A stretch of DNA of 50,542 nucleotides, from the NCBI GenBank assembly GCA_015501595.1, contig JADNRX010000384.1, positions 1-50,542 on the forward strand, in the 5' to 3' direction. This stretch comes from Hymenopellis radicata. Lineage: Eukaryota; Basidiomycota; Agaricomycetes; Agaricales; Physalacriaceae. Below, one piece after another: positions 10,790 to 21,797 of the stretch (positions within the stretch are counted from its first letter, which is position 1; each line of letters begins with the position of its first letter). The notes below the pieces were generated by a model. That model saw only the letters and a program-made list of their open reading frames with translations. It was not told the origin of the DNA and did no database searches. The translations under genes were made by a program, and so were the position numbers.

Positions 10790-12090
10790 TACTAGTGGTT
10801 TGGAATCGAGGTTCTGTTGATGTCCCTGCAGTGTGACGTTGTTGAAGCTTAGCGTCGGGGTGTATATGTGAGCTGCTCACTTGACTCTTCGCCAAGTCTT
10901 GAGGATTTATTGAGCATGCTTACAGAATGACAGCGAGATAGTAACGAGGATGCCACGGCTAGCAGCCTTTTTGGTCTGGCTGCGTGATGAGCGCTTTTTG
11001 TCCGCCATAAGGAACCCGTTTTCGCAAGTTGAACGACTAGTTGGAAGGTAAGCATTCTAGGTCCAGGCCAGCTAAACTGGTCAGACAGCGAAGAAAGAGA
11101 CAAACACGATCGAACTTTTTGAACGTCTCCATTGGAGTCTGGCAATCGAGTGTAAGGACTGCCTGTATGCTGCCTCGTTCACTGAATATCTTGTTCGTGC
11201 ATGTGCCTTCACTTGACCTTCTAACTGCCGCCAGTTTACCTCCCTGGATTACATATGACTCAACGCAAAATATGGAACCATCGGAGGCTAACCGCTGGTC
11301 CTAGCGCCCAACCAACGAGGCATTGAGCGCTATCATTCAAAGATACTACTTAGGCGCTCGTAAGAAGGTGCTTACAGTACATGAGCAAATCCGTCTCCAT
11401 GCTAACAGTCAACAGCGAGTCATTGTAAGAGGGAGTGTGCTTCCTCAGGACTGGCGCCGCGCGCGACATCGATGACCAGGCGGGAACGCAAAGATGTCAT
11501 TCCGCAGCTCTCATATGTCGTACCTCCAACACTGAAATTCCGGAGATCCAATAAGGTGACTTGTGGCAAGTTTTACCCAATTGTCAACGTCAATAACAAG
11601 GACCAGAATAGCTCTATTTTCACTCTTGGCCACTCAGAGAGTCCTTACAACACGTGGAATACGCCACCCACCATCAGCGGAGAACGCAGTTACCAAAACA
11701 ATATTTGACGCGTTCTTCGCCATCGCTCCCCCTCCGACGAACCAGAGCCTCAATCCCTACAACGCGTGGGGCACGTCCGCCTCGCGCAAAGCAGATTGAA
11801 CCTGCACCGTCTATGCTCGGTGCACTCCCGTCATCTCTGCGCCTCAGCCGACGTCTTCACGTTCACGGCGTTGAACCCGTCTATCGCTAATTGCGCGGTT
11901 CTCGGGCCCAATGAGAGGCCTCTGTATGAGATCTATAGTGACGCGTCGATGTCGGGGTATACTATCTTGAGCGGCGTTGGGGGTGAGCTGAATTCGGATG
12001 GATAGAGTGGAAGCCGGAGTGGGGAGAGAAAGACGGCGCGGTTGTTTTAAGTTCAGTGGCCCACTAGTTCCTTACTGTAGTTGGCGCGAG
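10790..12090 (+). repeat. Diverged flanking repeat, copy R1
   Basis: Blocks in this stretch recur in the same order at 15561-16170: GGTTCTGTTGATGTCCCTGC near 10809, TATGTGAGCTG near 10864, AGGATTTATTGAGCAT near 10900, and CGTCTATCGCTAATTGCGC near 11877. R1 lies just left of duplication unit 1 and R2 just right of its truncated carrier fragment, so the repeat was probably part of a longer original unit. The copies are much more diverged and indel-rich than the gene X copies. Confidence 0.55.
11850..12062 (+). pseudogene. DUF6593-like fragment
   Basis: The reading frame gives FTFTALNPSIANC, then ERPLYEIYSDASM and, after a one-base shift near 11993, FGWIEWKPEW and VVLSS. The order (beta strand, NP, PLY-I, IEW, V-L) resembles the small basidiomycete DUF6593 proteins. 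The frameshift and lack of a clear start suggest a remnant, possibly the 3' exons of a gene starting near 11472. A shorter trace of the same segment (PSIANCA) is in repeat R2 at 16112. Confidence 0.45.
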
Positions 12091-12225
12091 AGACCTTGAT
12101 CAATGGGAACTAGACATTGACACTGTTCTTTCCTGTCGACGGCAGCGCTGTGATACGAAAGTTTGATCGTTCACATCTATGTATTGCATAGCGTAGTACA
12201 GATAGTTTCCTCTGGTCGTTCTAAA

Positions 12226-14969
12226 TTACCTCATTGAACCCATCGCCCCTTCAATTCCTTCGTCTTTACTGTATGGTATGTCGGCATCTGTAAGGGTATG
12301 CCCAAGAACATCATCCCGCGGCATCTCAATGGCATGCTTCCACAGTCGATAGGCTCGTTGTATCAGCGCATCAAGTGCTTCTTCCGCATGCGCGTCTATG
12401 AGCTCGATTATCTGAGATTGGAAGTCTTCTAATCCAAGAGCCTTCACGATTGTAAGAAGTCTAAAGGCATCATATGGTTCCAGGACGTCAAAGACGTAGT
12501 CCGACACTTCACGGATTATACACTGTAATATTGAACTCAGTTGGCCAAGCTCTGCTCTGATATTGTGTATATGAACGTACCTTCTTAGCTTTGTCCATGT
12601 ATGCCAGTACCATTGTTACCAGGTTGCGGTCGATGAGCAAGCCGATGACGGGCGCATTGGCGTGATGAAGCTCCCACAGAGCGAGCGCGGACCTTAGCGC
12701 CATCGATAGATGCGCGAGGTGTTTGAACCTCTCGTTTGGTTCATCGGGTATCAAAACGTACTCGACACTAGTACCGGCATCTGAACGTTCATAATGCCGG
12801 TGCTGTACTGGAGTCAGTCGTAACCGCAAATTCGGGTAGCAGGTGCTTCGGGCATTCAAGTTCGCACCGCTGCAGAATGACTTGTTCGTCAGGAAGACAG
12901 ACAAGGAATGCGCAGTGCGGGCGTAGTTCCTCTAGCTCCGGCGGGATTCCGATCTGGGGGCCTACTTCGCGGAGCCTACGGTGGACAGTCCACTGCGGGT
13001 GATGGCTAATGAAGATAAGCCATTGTGAAAGGTTGTTGAGGAAGGATAACTCGCCGGAGTAACAGCCTCTCTTCTGCCTCTCCCATGCCCGAGAGAATAA
13101 GGAATTGTAAAGGACAGTCCAGTGATTTGCAGACGCCTCGTTAACGGGCATGCTACACAAATATCTAGCCTGTGCGCACAATAATTGGGAACACGAAAGG
13201 TCAAATATCAAAGGTGATCTGCGAGAGTTGGCGGGTCTGGGATCGAAATCGGTAATTTCTCGTACGACGAGATTACTGAGGGAATGAGATCATAAACGTT
13301 CTGGTCCAGTCTCTTTTTCACCTCCTGGATGACAGCCTTTATGTGACATATTAGATAGAACGCAGTGCCTCCCGACACAGATTGAAAAACTTACTAAGAT
13401 ATGGGCATCTCCAAATCGTGTGCGCGTCTCAAACACATGTAGCCATCGTTTGAGAGGCGCCGGTAAGTTCATGCTGACTTGCTTTGGGCGGAGAACGATC
13501 TTGGCTGTTCGCAGCCAGCTTTCGATAGTAGCTCGAGGTTTCAATGAGACGAGGAAGCTAAACGGACACGGGTCAGAGTAAGGCTTCGGAGGAAAATTAG
13601 AACGCACTTCATTAACATGTCCTCGACAACCCATGCGGGGCGGGAGATATCGATTGGTCACGACGCTTCTTTCAAGGCAACACTAGCCTTCATAGGCCAA
13701 TTGAGCGACCCTACCGGCGTGTCTCCCATTTGACGACTACTAAGCTCACGTTGCACATTTTTTGCGCTATCACGGAGGCTTGCAATGATATCGTATATGT
13801 GCATGACATATAGAGACCCTCTCCCTAGATCTAAGGTCTTCCGACGGCTAGAGGCGTTGAGCACAATCTTGTGCATCATTGGCTGGTGGAAAACGGAATT
13901 CAAATATCTGCAGCACTGAGAGAAAGACGAACCCACAACTATCTGTCCAGAGTCCTCTCCCATCATCCCAAGGAAGGGGTAAACATGATATTGATCGAAT
14001 AGAAGTCCAACTATAGGCGTCTCGAGACCCAGCACGGCATGTACGGGAAGGGCGGCCGTCATACAGGCCATGAGATGTTCTTTGTGACGACCGTCCATGC
14101 CGTGTGCACCGTTCCAGTTCGGATGCGCTTTGTTGTATACGGCTATGAGTAGAGGAATTTCCAGAGTGCGTCGTCATTGGAAAACACCGAAGCGGGATGA
14201 TGCTGACGCGCGGAACATAAGCGCGCATCGGACAGCGGAATCCGTACAGAGAGTACGACATCCGGAATGATCACCGGCCATTCGAGAGTGGCAGGCGTAG
14301 CAGTCGTAGGGTATAGAGACCAGCGTGGACGAAAACTAGAAACAGTGAGTATTGGGAAATAATTAGAGTCAACGTTCATACCAAATGCTAATATCTGGTA
14401 CCATAAAGCCCATCATACCACGCACTTTGTAGGAGTGAATCATAGCCAGGAGTCCAATCTAGAGTTGGAGCCGATGCGACGTCAGAATGGACGATATCGC
14501 CGGATCCACAATGACGATAAATAGCGGCGCAAGAGTCTGCCTTGGAATATCCTAAGACGACGCTACGATGTAGAAGTGCAGCCAGAGAAGGTCCAGAGCA
14601 TTCAACCGGATAGAGCTGGTAGCATGGGTGACGTATTCCTGCGCATCCGTAGAGCAATCGGATTTCAGCGCCTAGCGCTTTAAGGTCCGGTCGCAGAGAG
14701 TCGGGGGTGTCATCGCGCCTTGCTACATCCTGGGAATTCGCTCGCAATAAGAGACTGAAAGCAGAGGATGAACTTACCTCCAGATCGGGCGAGTGGAAGA
14801 CAAACAGTTTGTTGATGATTTCAAGTCTATTGGCACTCAAATTCAGCCCGTCGCCAAGGTCTAGCTTATATCTGAAAGAGATATCTGGCCCCTCCTGATA
14901 CGTGCGCGAAGCCTTGGCGTTTGGAATAAACCTTGTACCCTTAAGATGGTATAGAAGCCTATAATTCAT
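12226..14969 (-). pseudogene. Gene X, copy 1 (unknown family, frameshifted)
   Basis: Same exon order as copies 2 and 3, starting MNYRLLYHLKGTRF at 14969. The N-terminal exon ends HSPDLE. Domain A follows (FRPRWSLYPTT, EWPVIIPDVVLSVRI, LPVHAVLGLETPIVGLLFD), and domain B is further on (YVLIPDEPNERFKHL, APVIGLLIDRNLV). The last part is DYVFDVLEPYDAFRLL. Lesions seen against the other copies are: one extra base at the end of exon 2 near 14398; one base missing near 14165 that splits the conserved EIPLLIAVYN segment; and a rewritten end of the domain A exon near 13650-13670. The donor at 13047 reads GC rather than GT. A functional full-length protein is unlikely. I do not know the function; see copy 3 for the domain reading. 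Confidence 0.75.
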
Positions 14970-15389
14970 TCAGGTACCAAGCGGAAACGTTCTGAAGCCA
15001 CACTCACACTCGCACTTCGTCATCTGCACAATACGGGTGCAATTCAGGATCCAAACTCGAGCTCGACTCGGAGTCTGCACTAGTTGAATCCATACCCGTG
15101 TCGGACAAGGAGTCCGAATGAGACATGGCTGGGTGGGTGGAGGACTACGACAGCGAGTCATTTCAGTATCTTGTACTGTCGTAGTCGAATAGTAATACGA
15201 ACAGTAATTCAAATTCAACTTGAACGGGAAGTTGGAACGGACCAAGTTGGAAGTTCGTCATGGAAAATATGGCTTCGGCATTGCTTCGGCAGGATTCGAA
15301 AACATGGTGATCGGATGCAGCCGGCGCGGCTGCCGCTAATACGCATCTCTCTTCTCCATTCCTTAACACTCGACGACGACAACAAATAT

Positions 15390-15560
15390 GTTGCATTCGG
15401 TAGTGTAGGCCGTTTTCTTGCATCCGAATTTTTTACTGGACGGTCGATTAGCTCGCCGGGATGATTTCGGAGGTCTTTGAGTATCCTTTCGACCTCGCCA
15501 AAGTCCGCCTTCAAGCGCAGATGCTTACTCTGGCGGTGGACGGACAAATGCGGTTTAGAG
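15390..15560 (+). pseudogene. ORT1-like carrier, truncated 5' fragment 1
   Basis: Remnant of the first intron and second exon of the carrier at 31024. The exon end VAFGS, the donor at 15405 and the exon starting at 15452 (LAGMISEVFEYPFDLAKVRLQ) match. Most of exon 1 coding sequence is missing between CAAAT and the GCATTCGG end. The homology stops at ATGCGGTTTA, before the conserved GPLDC segment. It cannot encode a carrier. Confidence 0.85.
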
Positions 15561-16170
15561 ATAACGGTTCTGTTAATGTTCCTACAGTGTGCCCTCCTGT
15601 CGATGCTCGGTTTGACGAGGTTCAGATGTGAGCTGTCTCCTCTGGCCTAGTGGCGTTTGCTTCACAGTGTAAGGATTTATTAACCATCATCTTACACGCA
15701 TTCAGGACGTAACTCAGTAGTTGTTGCAGCTTCCGTCGTTTTCCTTTACGCCATCGAAAGACCGCGAGTCGAACAGTTGGTTCTAGGATAGCATCTATCG
15801 TTCCCTTGCGGAATGGAGACCCAAATTCTGGCGTTGTCCTGCCTCGCTGTTTGCCCGTGGACAAAACCGTCTTGGACCTTGAGGCAGATCCCCTCAGTCT
15901 ATGGAAGCTGACATCCCATTCCAGGCCAGCATGCTAGACCACTCTGAACCTGCAAAGTATCTTGCCATTCCACTGCAGGATCTAATCGAGACGAGGCGTG
16001 CCTATGTCATCGACAGAAATCGGGCTTCAACAGTAGAGTCTGGACAAAAGGCAAAACAAGATATGTGCGCAAGCCAAAGGGCCAGTCTGTCAGTGTCAGG
16101 AAGAATAAGCCGTCTATCGCTAATTGCGCCACACGCGACACATTCAAAGGCGGAGATGCAAGACGATGGG
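15561..16170 (+). repeat. Diverged flanking repeat, copy R2
   Basis: Partner of 10790-12090 with the same ordered blocks: GGTTCTGTTAATGTTCCTAC at 15562, GATGTGAGCTG at 15625, AAGGATTTATTAACCAT at 15671, CATTCCAGGCCAGC at 15917 and CCGTCTATCGCTAATTGCGC at 16112. It is shorter than R1 by several hundred bases. Confidence 0.5.
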
Positions 16171-17600
16171 GAGAAGGCGTAATCCCTCATGAACGTCCAT
16201 GTCAGCTGCTGCCTCTTCGGAACATTCAACGCGACGCTCTATTTGGATGGGTTGGACTCGCTAGCACTTCAAACGTGACTTGTACTACGAGACTGGGATT
16301 CCACGATTGCGACCATCTGGCCCAACCGGCGAAAGTTCCTGACACGATAGTCTTTTGTAGTGGAAGGTGCGTGCGCCCATTCTAATTGGGACGTCTTCTA
16401 ACTTGGTTACTTACAGTGTTGGTGGGCTTCTCACAGCTCACGTCTGCTTGCGGTCGCGCTCGTTTGTCGCATCCATACATCTCTCAATTACCTTGGACAA
16501 GACGCCGTCTTATCTGCTTATGTGCAGCTGAAGGAGGGAGGAATCGGAGGGGGAAAGAGGGAAGGATTTACGTCGTCTTCATGAACGACGGCATTTCCCT
16601 CCTCTCCCGCACTGCAGATTCCTCGATTGTCAAGACTCTTGACACGATGTCCTCACTATCATCTCGACTGTGCGCGCGCCGAGGAGAGGATAATCCCAGG
16701 CGGAGAAGGCCCGTCGTCGCAGCGCCCGCCCCTTCCATCCTTGCCCCACTTCCCGCCTGTATTCCTGCTTCCCCAGTTTCGACTTTGCTTGTACTCTCCA
16801 TCTCGACATACATTGTAGCGGCACCTTTGGCCTTCTTCACAGTAGAGGAAAGAGGAGAGGAGACATGGACGCGATTGGGATTTGGTCGATTGCGTGAATT
16901 TGCATGGATGGTGCTCCTCTTCCGCCAACCAATTTTTTAGACTCCTTCGACGGCGCCATCCTCTTCTCCTTTCTTCCTAGGACCCTTAACATTACCTCGG
17001 CAAGTCAGTTTTGTTTGTTGCAAATCCCAAACTGTCTTACTGTCTACTGTAGCCGGCGTGACCTAACGGTTAAGCGCTGAGCTCTAGCCATGGTTCCTTC
17101 GCAGATCTCTTGCTTTTTCTCTGCTGTCAACTTGAAGTATGTGTCTCCTCCCACACGCGCGTGCGCTTATGCCTGTCCATGTTCTCTCCAACATCTCCGT
17201 GATTCAATGCAATTGTCGAGCGCCAACCGACCAGGCTGGATTTGCAGTTATTCCGGGTAGTGTATGCTGAACGATGATAGATGCCTAACTAACTCAGTTT
17301 CATCGCAGCAAGATAGTGTAGTGGTTATCTTCTGCCATACTACCATATTGGAGAGGAATGATACACTTTTTGCGTCTGACTTTGCATTCTTCATTCATCA
17401 TCGGAGAGAGCAATACAGACTGAGCGTCTGCAGGAAGTTGATGATTGACGGAATTCGGATGACTTGCCTTGTGGATAATCTCACTGATTATTGGGATCCC
17501 TGATGCCAAAAACACAACTGCGGTTGCATACAACTTCAAGACATCTGTTAACCGTTAGAGCACAGGTGCCGTGCTGGAGCCTAAATGATGCGCACTCTGT
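16171..17600. other. No firm gene; one orphan reading frame
   Basis: A 184-residue plus-strand frame (16386-16940) is open, with a hydrophobic start and an Ala/Pro-rich middle. It has no recognisable domain, and its antisense frames are open too, so I do not call it. The rest is intergenic apart from the tRNA-like repeat at 17051. Confidence 0.4.
17051..17118 (+). repeat. tRNA-like short repeat, copy 1
   Basis: Core AGCCGGCGTGACCTAACGG resembles a tRNA D-arm/A box. GGTTCCTTCGCAGATCTC is a weak B box, and a T5 run ends it at 17114-17118. No acceptor stem pairs, so this is not a working tRNA. Confidence 0.4.
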
Positions 17601-17691
17601 GTGCGGACCGGGATGCCCGGATTCGTGACATCGACACGCCGACTCGCTTGCAGCGAGAAGGGACACTAATAGCAAGGACGCTACTATCCAC

Positions 17692-17946
17692 GGTGTCTCC
17701 CCTATTGTCATTTTGTTCGCGGGAGCTCATCGCTGCAACGCTCTGGTCATCAGGGGCCCAGAATATACTATCCAACACGTCCCGCTCCCAGAATGCAGCC
17801 GCGAAACTCTGGATCACCTTGCCGAGAAGGTGTACGGCCCACTGAAAGATGATGGTCTGCTCCAGCGTTCCCTAAGGGTTGCCGTCCGCCTAATGAGTCG
17901 TGGGCCACACCTTTCGAAGACGCGCTCGCTGATACTTGTAACTTGA
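17692..17946 (+). pseudogene. CHAT-domain-like fragment
   Basis: A short plus-strand stretch reads HGVSPIVILFAGAHRCNALVI, interrupted in no frame, followed by HVPLPECSRETLDHLAEKVYGPL. In agaricomycete CHAT proteins (caspase-like peptidases of clan CD, usually behind tetratricopeptide repeats) the strand 'V.LN.S.YRCDALI' followed by 'HVPLP.FT' opens the CHAT domain. The likeness is in that opening segment only. The catalytic His-Gly and Cys regions are absent and the frame stops at 17946. Probably a stray remnant; the family call is tentative. Confidence 0.4.
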
Positions 17947-18049
17947 GGATAATTGTAGAACGGCACTTCAAATAGAGGTAAGTAATGCGGTTAACATGCA
18001 AATAAGAGTAATAAAGTACATGGCGATGGGTAGGTATTGTAGAACCGCC

Positions 18050-19849
18050 TTAATAAATATAAGGCCGACCAATATCCCAAGTAAGATTAAGCCCAGCCTT
18101 CTTCATATTCCTCAACCTATCCCAATCGCATCGCTCCAGGTTCGAGAAAACTTCAGGATGCTCATCCGCATTCTGCTCACACCCCAAGCGAACGGTACCG
18201 AGCCCATCCTTGCCCCGTCGCGTAGCTACCATCTCCACAAATTCCTTGTTCACAAACGCCCACCGCGATGTCTGAATTGTAAGCGTCTTCAGCCTCGGGA
18301 GATATTTCGGCCTGCACTCGAGCACGTCGTTCTCCACATCGGACTCGGAGGAGGCTCGGAATTCACCGACACGCAGAGCGTCAATCAAAGACTCCAGCAT
18401 GTTCTCCCGGGCTACATCGACATCCTCATTACCATAGACAACGCTGATTTCCTCCACCTCTGGCACAAGACCAAGCACCTCACGAAGAGCGTCGGGGCTC
18501 CATGCGCCGTGCTGGAGCGTAAGTCGGGAAAGCCGACAATGGGAATGTTGCAGAAGCTCAGCAACGGCTGGTAGGAAGGCAATGAGAGAGTCGTCCTCTG
18601 GGTGAAGCGAATTCGGGCCAACATGTAGGTTCTTGAGATTTGGAAGTGAGATGTGGTAGAACGAGACAAAATCCGAAGTCTGGAGAGACACCAGATCGGG
18701 ATAAACTATGCGCGGCGGAACAGGATACGGTGGCCATGTCATGTCCATCTCCGTGTTCTCCAGGCCGGTAGTATTATACGATTGATGTTGACGGTGCGCA
18801 AATTGGGCGAGAGGCGCAGAATCTCGTGCAAAGGCGGTGTACCTCGAGGGTATAATATCGGCTCTCGATAGATGGAGCCATAATCCACAATAACCGTCTG
18901 CAAGTTCGGGTGGGCCAAAGCAATATGTCCAAGTGGAACATCGTAAAGAGACACATGTGCAAGCTTCGGCGCGACCTCAAATGCACGAAGAACACGATCA
19001 AGTTCAATCTCCGGCTCCGCCATTTGAAGTACAAGAGTTTTCAGAAGAGGAACGCGTCCACGAATTACAGACAAGACATCAACCTCGTTGATGTGCAAAC
19101 CGAAGAGATGAGCCGATTCCCATTGCATCGAGTATTGTCCTAAGACTGCGAGTAGCACGCTGAAAGTCTCGTGTTCGTAGACGAAGTGGCCATCATCGTC
19201 GTCAAAATGGGAATGTACAGTGAGAAACTGAGGGGAAGACCGCGCGTACGGTCGAGAACGGCGCGCAGACGACTTTCAATGGCGTTCGTGGATTGAGCAG
19301 CACCATTTTCTAAATCGAGCTGACACCACATCTGCGGACAAGAACGCCGGGACACGGCGCGCCACTCCCGACAGACACGACCAACGACATAGTGAGGGTC
19401 TGCGTCGTTAAACACTTGAATGTCTGTATCGATTGCGAGAAAGATTTCTTGCAGAATCTCACGAGGCAGGCGGCGAACAGGTGCATGAATGGTCTGGAGC
19501 TCGTCGCGCAGTTTCTGCAGCGTGGCCTGACGATCCTTTTGCTCTTGCGAAGGTACCGCCTCTGTGAGGAAGATTGCCGTGTCCGAATCGGCTCCATCAA
19601 GGTCGACTAAGGTGGATGTACAGGCTATTGAAACATTCGTAGCGAAGAGCAAGGCGTCGACAAGGCGGGTCATCTCGCCAATCGATACTTCTTCCTGAGG
19701 GGATGGCCGCTCGTTCGAGCGAAGTAGATGGTGGAGGGTTGGAGGAAGAGATGTGGGAATGTACGAATCATCGGTATGTGTTGTCGTCTAGGGTACGCAT
19801 TCAATATTACAGCAGCACAAAAATCAGGTCATCGGAAACTCACCGCCAT
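18050..19849 (-). pseudogene. F-box protein, two frameshifts
   Basis: F-box proteins recruit substrates to SCF ubiquitin ligases; mushrooms have hundreds. The coding region is on the minus strand. A tiny first exon, Met-Ala at 19844-19849, can splice over a 149-base intron to the exon beginning 19694 (EEVSIGEMTRLVDAL). A coiled stretch, QKDRQATLQKLRDELQTI, precedes the F-box core RRLPREILQEIFLAIDTD and VCREWRAVSRRSCPQMW. After that come leucine-rich segments (APKLAHVSLYDV, HPNLQTVIVDY, LPNLKNLHVGPNSL) to the stop at 18050. Reading needs one-base corrections near 19215 (between LSFSLY and HFDDDDGHFVYEHE) and near 18780 (between TVNINRI and TGLENTEMDM). Without them the protein ends after about 180 residues. 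Because the rest is undamaged, these could be assembly indels. Confidence 0.78.
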
Positions 19850-21425
19850 TGTCGAGGTTCGACATGCGTCCGGAGCAGGCACTTCTGAGACTTAGAGCCT
19901 TCGTGTTTGAATGACGCCCGCGGTTCGATTTCCAGACATAGAAGGGCGCTGGTTCACGTGTATGAGTCAATGCTTTATAGAGAATACACAATTTGAATAC
20001 GCACCAAGCCTACGTCTCCTGCGGCGAGTGTTTTACAAATCTGTCTCTTGTCGGCTTTTAACGTTCGTTCGCGACAGTCTTCGAGATGCCGGTAGCTGGT
20101 GCTGGTCTGGTAACTCTATCAATTTGACAATGACTATGAGCCGAAAGATTCAAAATGAAAGAAGCAAAGACGCACGTAGAAATACTGAGGAAACTTTTAT
20201 TTTGCCACTATAATATTGTTGAATATCCTACTCTCCGTTTAACTTTCGTTGGCCATGGAATCCGCGCGATTTCCTCCAGAGGCGTGAGGCGTATCGAGCT
20301 CAAATGCTCGGTGATGATGATGGCAGGAAGGAAAGATCGACGTGCCTCTTTCAGCTCACTCCCATCATCATTGTCCTCCCTCCGGCTGGACCATACACGG
20401 AAACAAGTACAACGACTGTGAAAACGAGCGAAATATGAGGCTAGTATTAGGTGCGTTTCTATATTAATTTCGTGTACTCACTTGTACGCAAAACCACATT
20501 GCAGATGTCCGTTGTGCTACGATGTAAACTAGGCTTCGAAATGTAGACGGCTAACTGCGTGACTTGGGATACCTCGAACTACCTGCGCACGAGCGTTTCG
20601 CGACGGACTGATAAACGTCCTCTGATGACTCCAGGAAATGTCTGCAGCACAAGGCCGACTTCTACGATACCGGCTTCAAGGCCGTCACCATAAGGGATAG
20701 GACACCGCATGCGCACGGATGTCTTGTACATCGTCACGTCCAAGACGATCCCAGATTTCACCCCCCGGACGACGGAATTTGTTAGTGCGATGCTGGATCA
20801 GGAATATCACCTTCCATAAGAGAGGTTCGTACTATGTTCGTATCGTTTACTCATTCACGGCGGAGAGAATGGGTGCCGGACGGTGCCTCAGCGGAGGAGG
20901 GTATAGAGGAACGGCGCGGAAAACAGGACACGGTCATCACTTGGATAGCGGGAGGGAATACCAAGGGACTCCACAATGCTTCGCAACTGCGTCGACTAGA
21001 ACGAGGTCCACGTCATCTTGTCTGGAGACGCGTAGGCAGAGAAAGGGTGTTTGAAGGTGCATTCGAGGAGGAGCAACGATGCAAGACCTGCATATAGGAC
21101 AGACCGTCGTCGCCCTCATTTCCTAATTGGTGATGACTCTATTGGCAGCACAGGTGGCGTAGGGGTTACTTGCTGCTATAGGGTATCCCGCTATCCGCTC
21201 TTTTTTCTGCGGCTTGTTACAGAAGATGTGGGAGCAATAAATATGGAACTCCTGAAGCGGGAAACGTACATCTTACTTGCCTCTATGCCTCTTCTTGCTT
21301 GCCACCATTCCAGGACCTGATTGGATGTACAATGTTCTACTACGAAATCTTAATTTTCGTTCAGGATGGTATTCTGACTACACCTTCATCATGTCGTAGA
21401 ATACTTAGCGGACATCTGCAGACTA

Positions 21426-21482
21426 CAGCCGATTTAACCTAACAGTTAAATTGGTTACTGACACCTGACTCTAAATCTTTTT
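21426..21482 (+). repeat. tRNA-like short repeat, copy 2
   Basis: Core CAGCCGATTTAACCTAACAG matches copy 1 and copy 4. A T5 run lies at 21478-21482. Confidence 0.35.
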
Positions 21483-21736
21483 ATCGTGCTCTGTTCCTCC
21501 TCCTACAACGTCAAGCGCACGCCTATTCCTCCTGTGGACCCTTCGCGCTCATCTTGAAGTTCAAATGCCGCCGCGTTGGTCGTCTTTTCTGTGCATGCGT
21601 CTTCGTCCGACCTCATCTATCCTGTTTCCTTCGTCCGACACTAAACTTTTTCAGTCCAAATTGCGAACTGACACTGGGTACACGCTGATCTTGCAGTGAT
21701 TGTGGGCCTCAGATAATGAACCCAGTTCCTTGCATC

Positions 21737-21797
21737 TGTCAATCTAGCCTAAGGGTTGCACTAAAGCATGCTTGAGAGCGGATATCGTTCATTTTTT
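21737..21797 (+). repeat. tRNA-like short repeat, copy 3
   Basis: The core reads TCTAGCCTAAGGGTTGCAC, with an A-box-like TAGCCTAAGGG. A T6 run ends it at 21792-21797. Confidence 0.3.

Larger units (their letters stand above)
12100..15566. repeat. Segmental duplication unit 1
   Basis: This unit holds gene X copy 1 on the minus strand and the 5' end of the ORT1-like carrier on the plus strand. It matches 24290-27770 and 27785-31262, with long stretches identical by eye. The left edge is shared sequence around TCGACGGCAGCGCTG. The right edge is the break inside carrier exon 2, directly after ATGCGGTTTA. Confidence 0.9.

Noticed and set aside
16386..16940. 184-codon open frame with a signal-peptide-like start
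   Set aside because: No family likeness, frames on the opposite strand are equally open, and no introns or conserved motif support it.
17051..17118. Possible functional tRNA gene
   Set aside because: Only the A-box-like core is good. No acceptor or anticodon stem pairs, and the A-to-B distance is too short.
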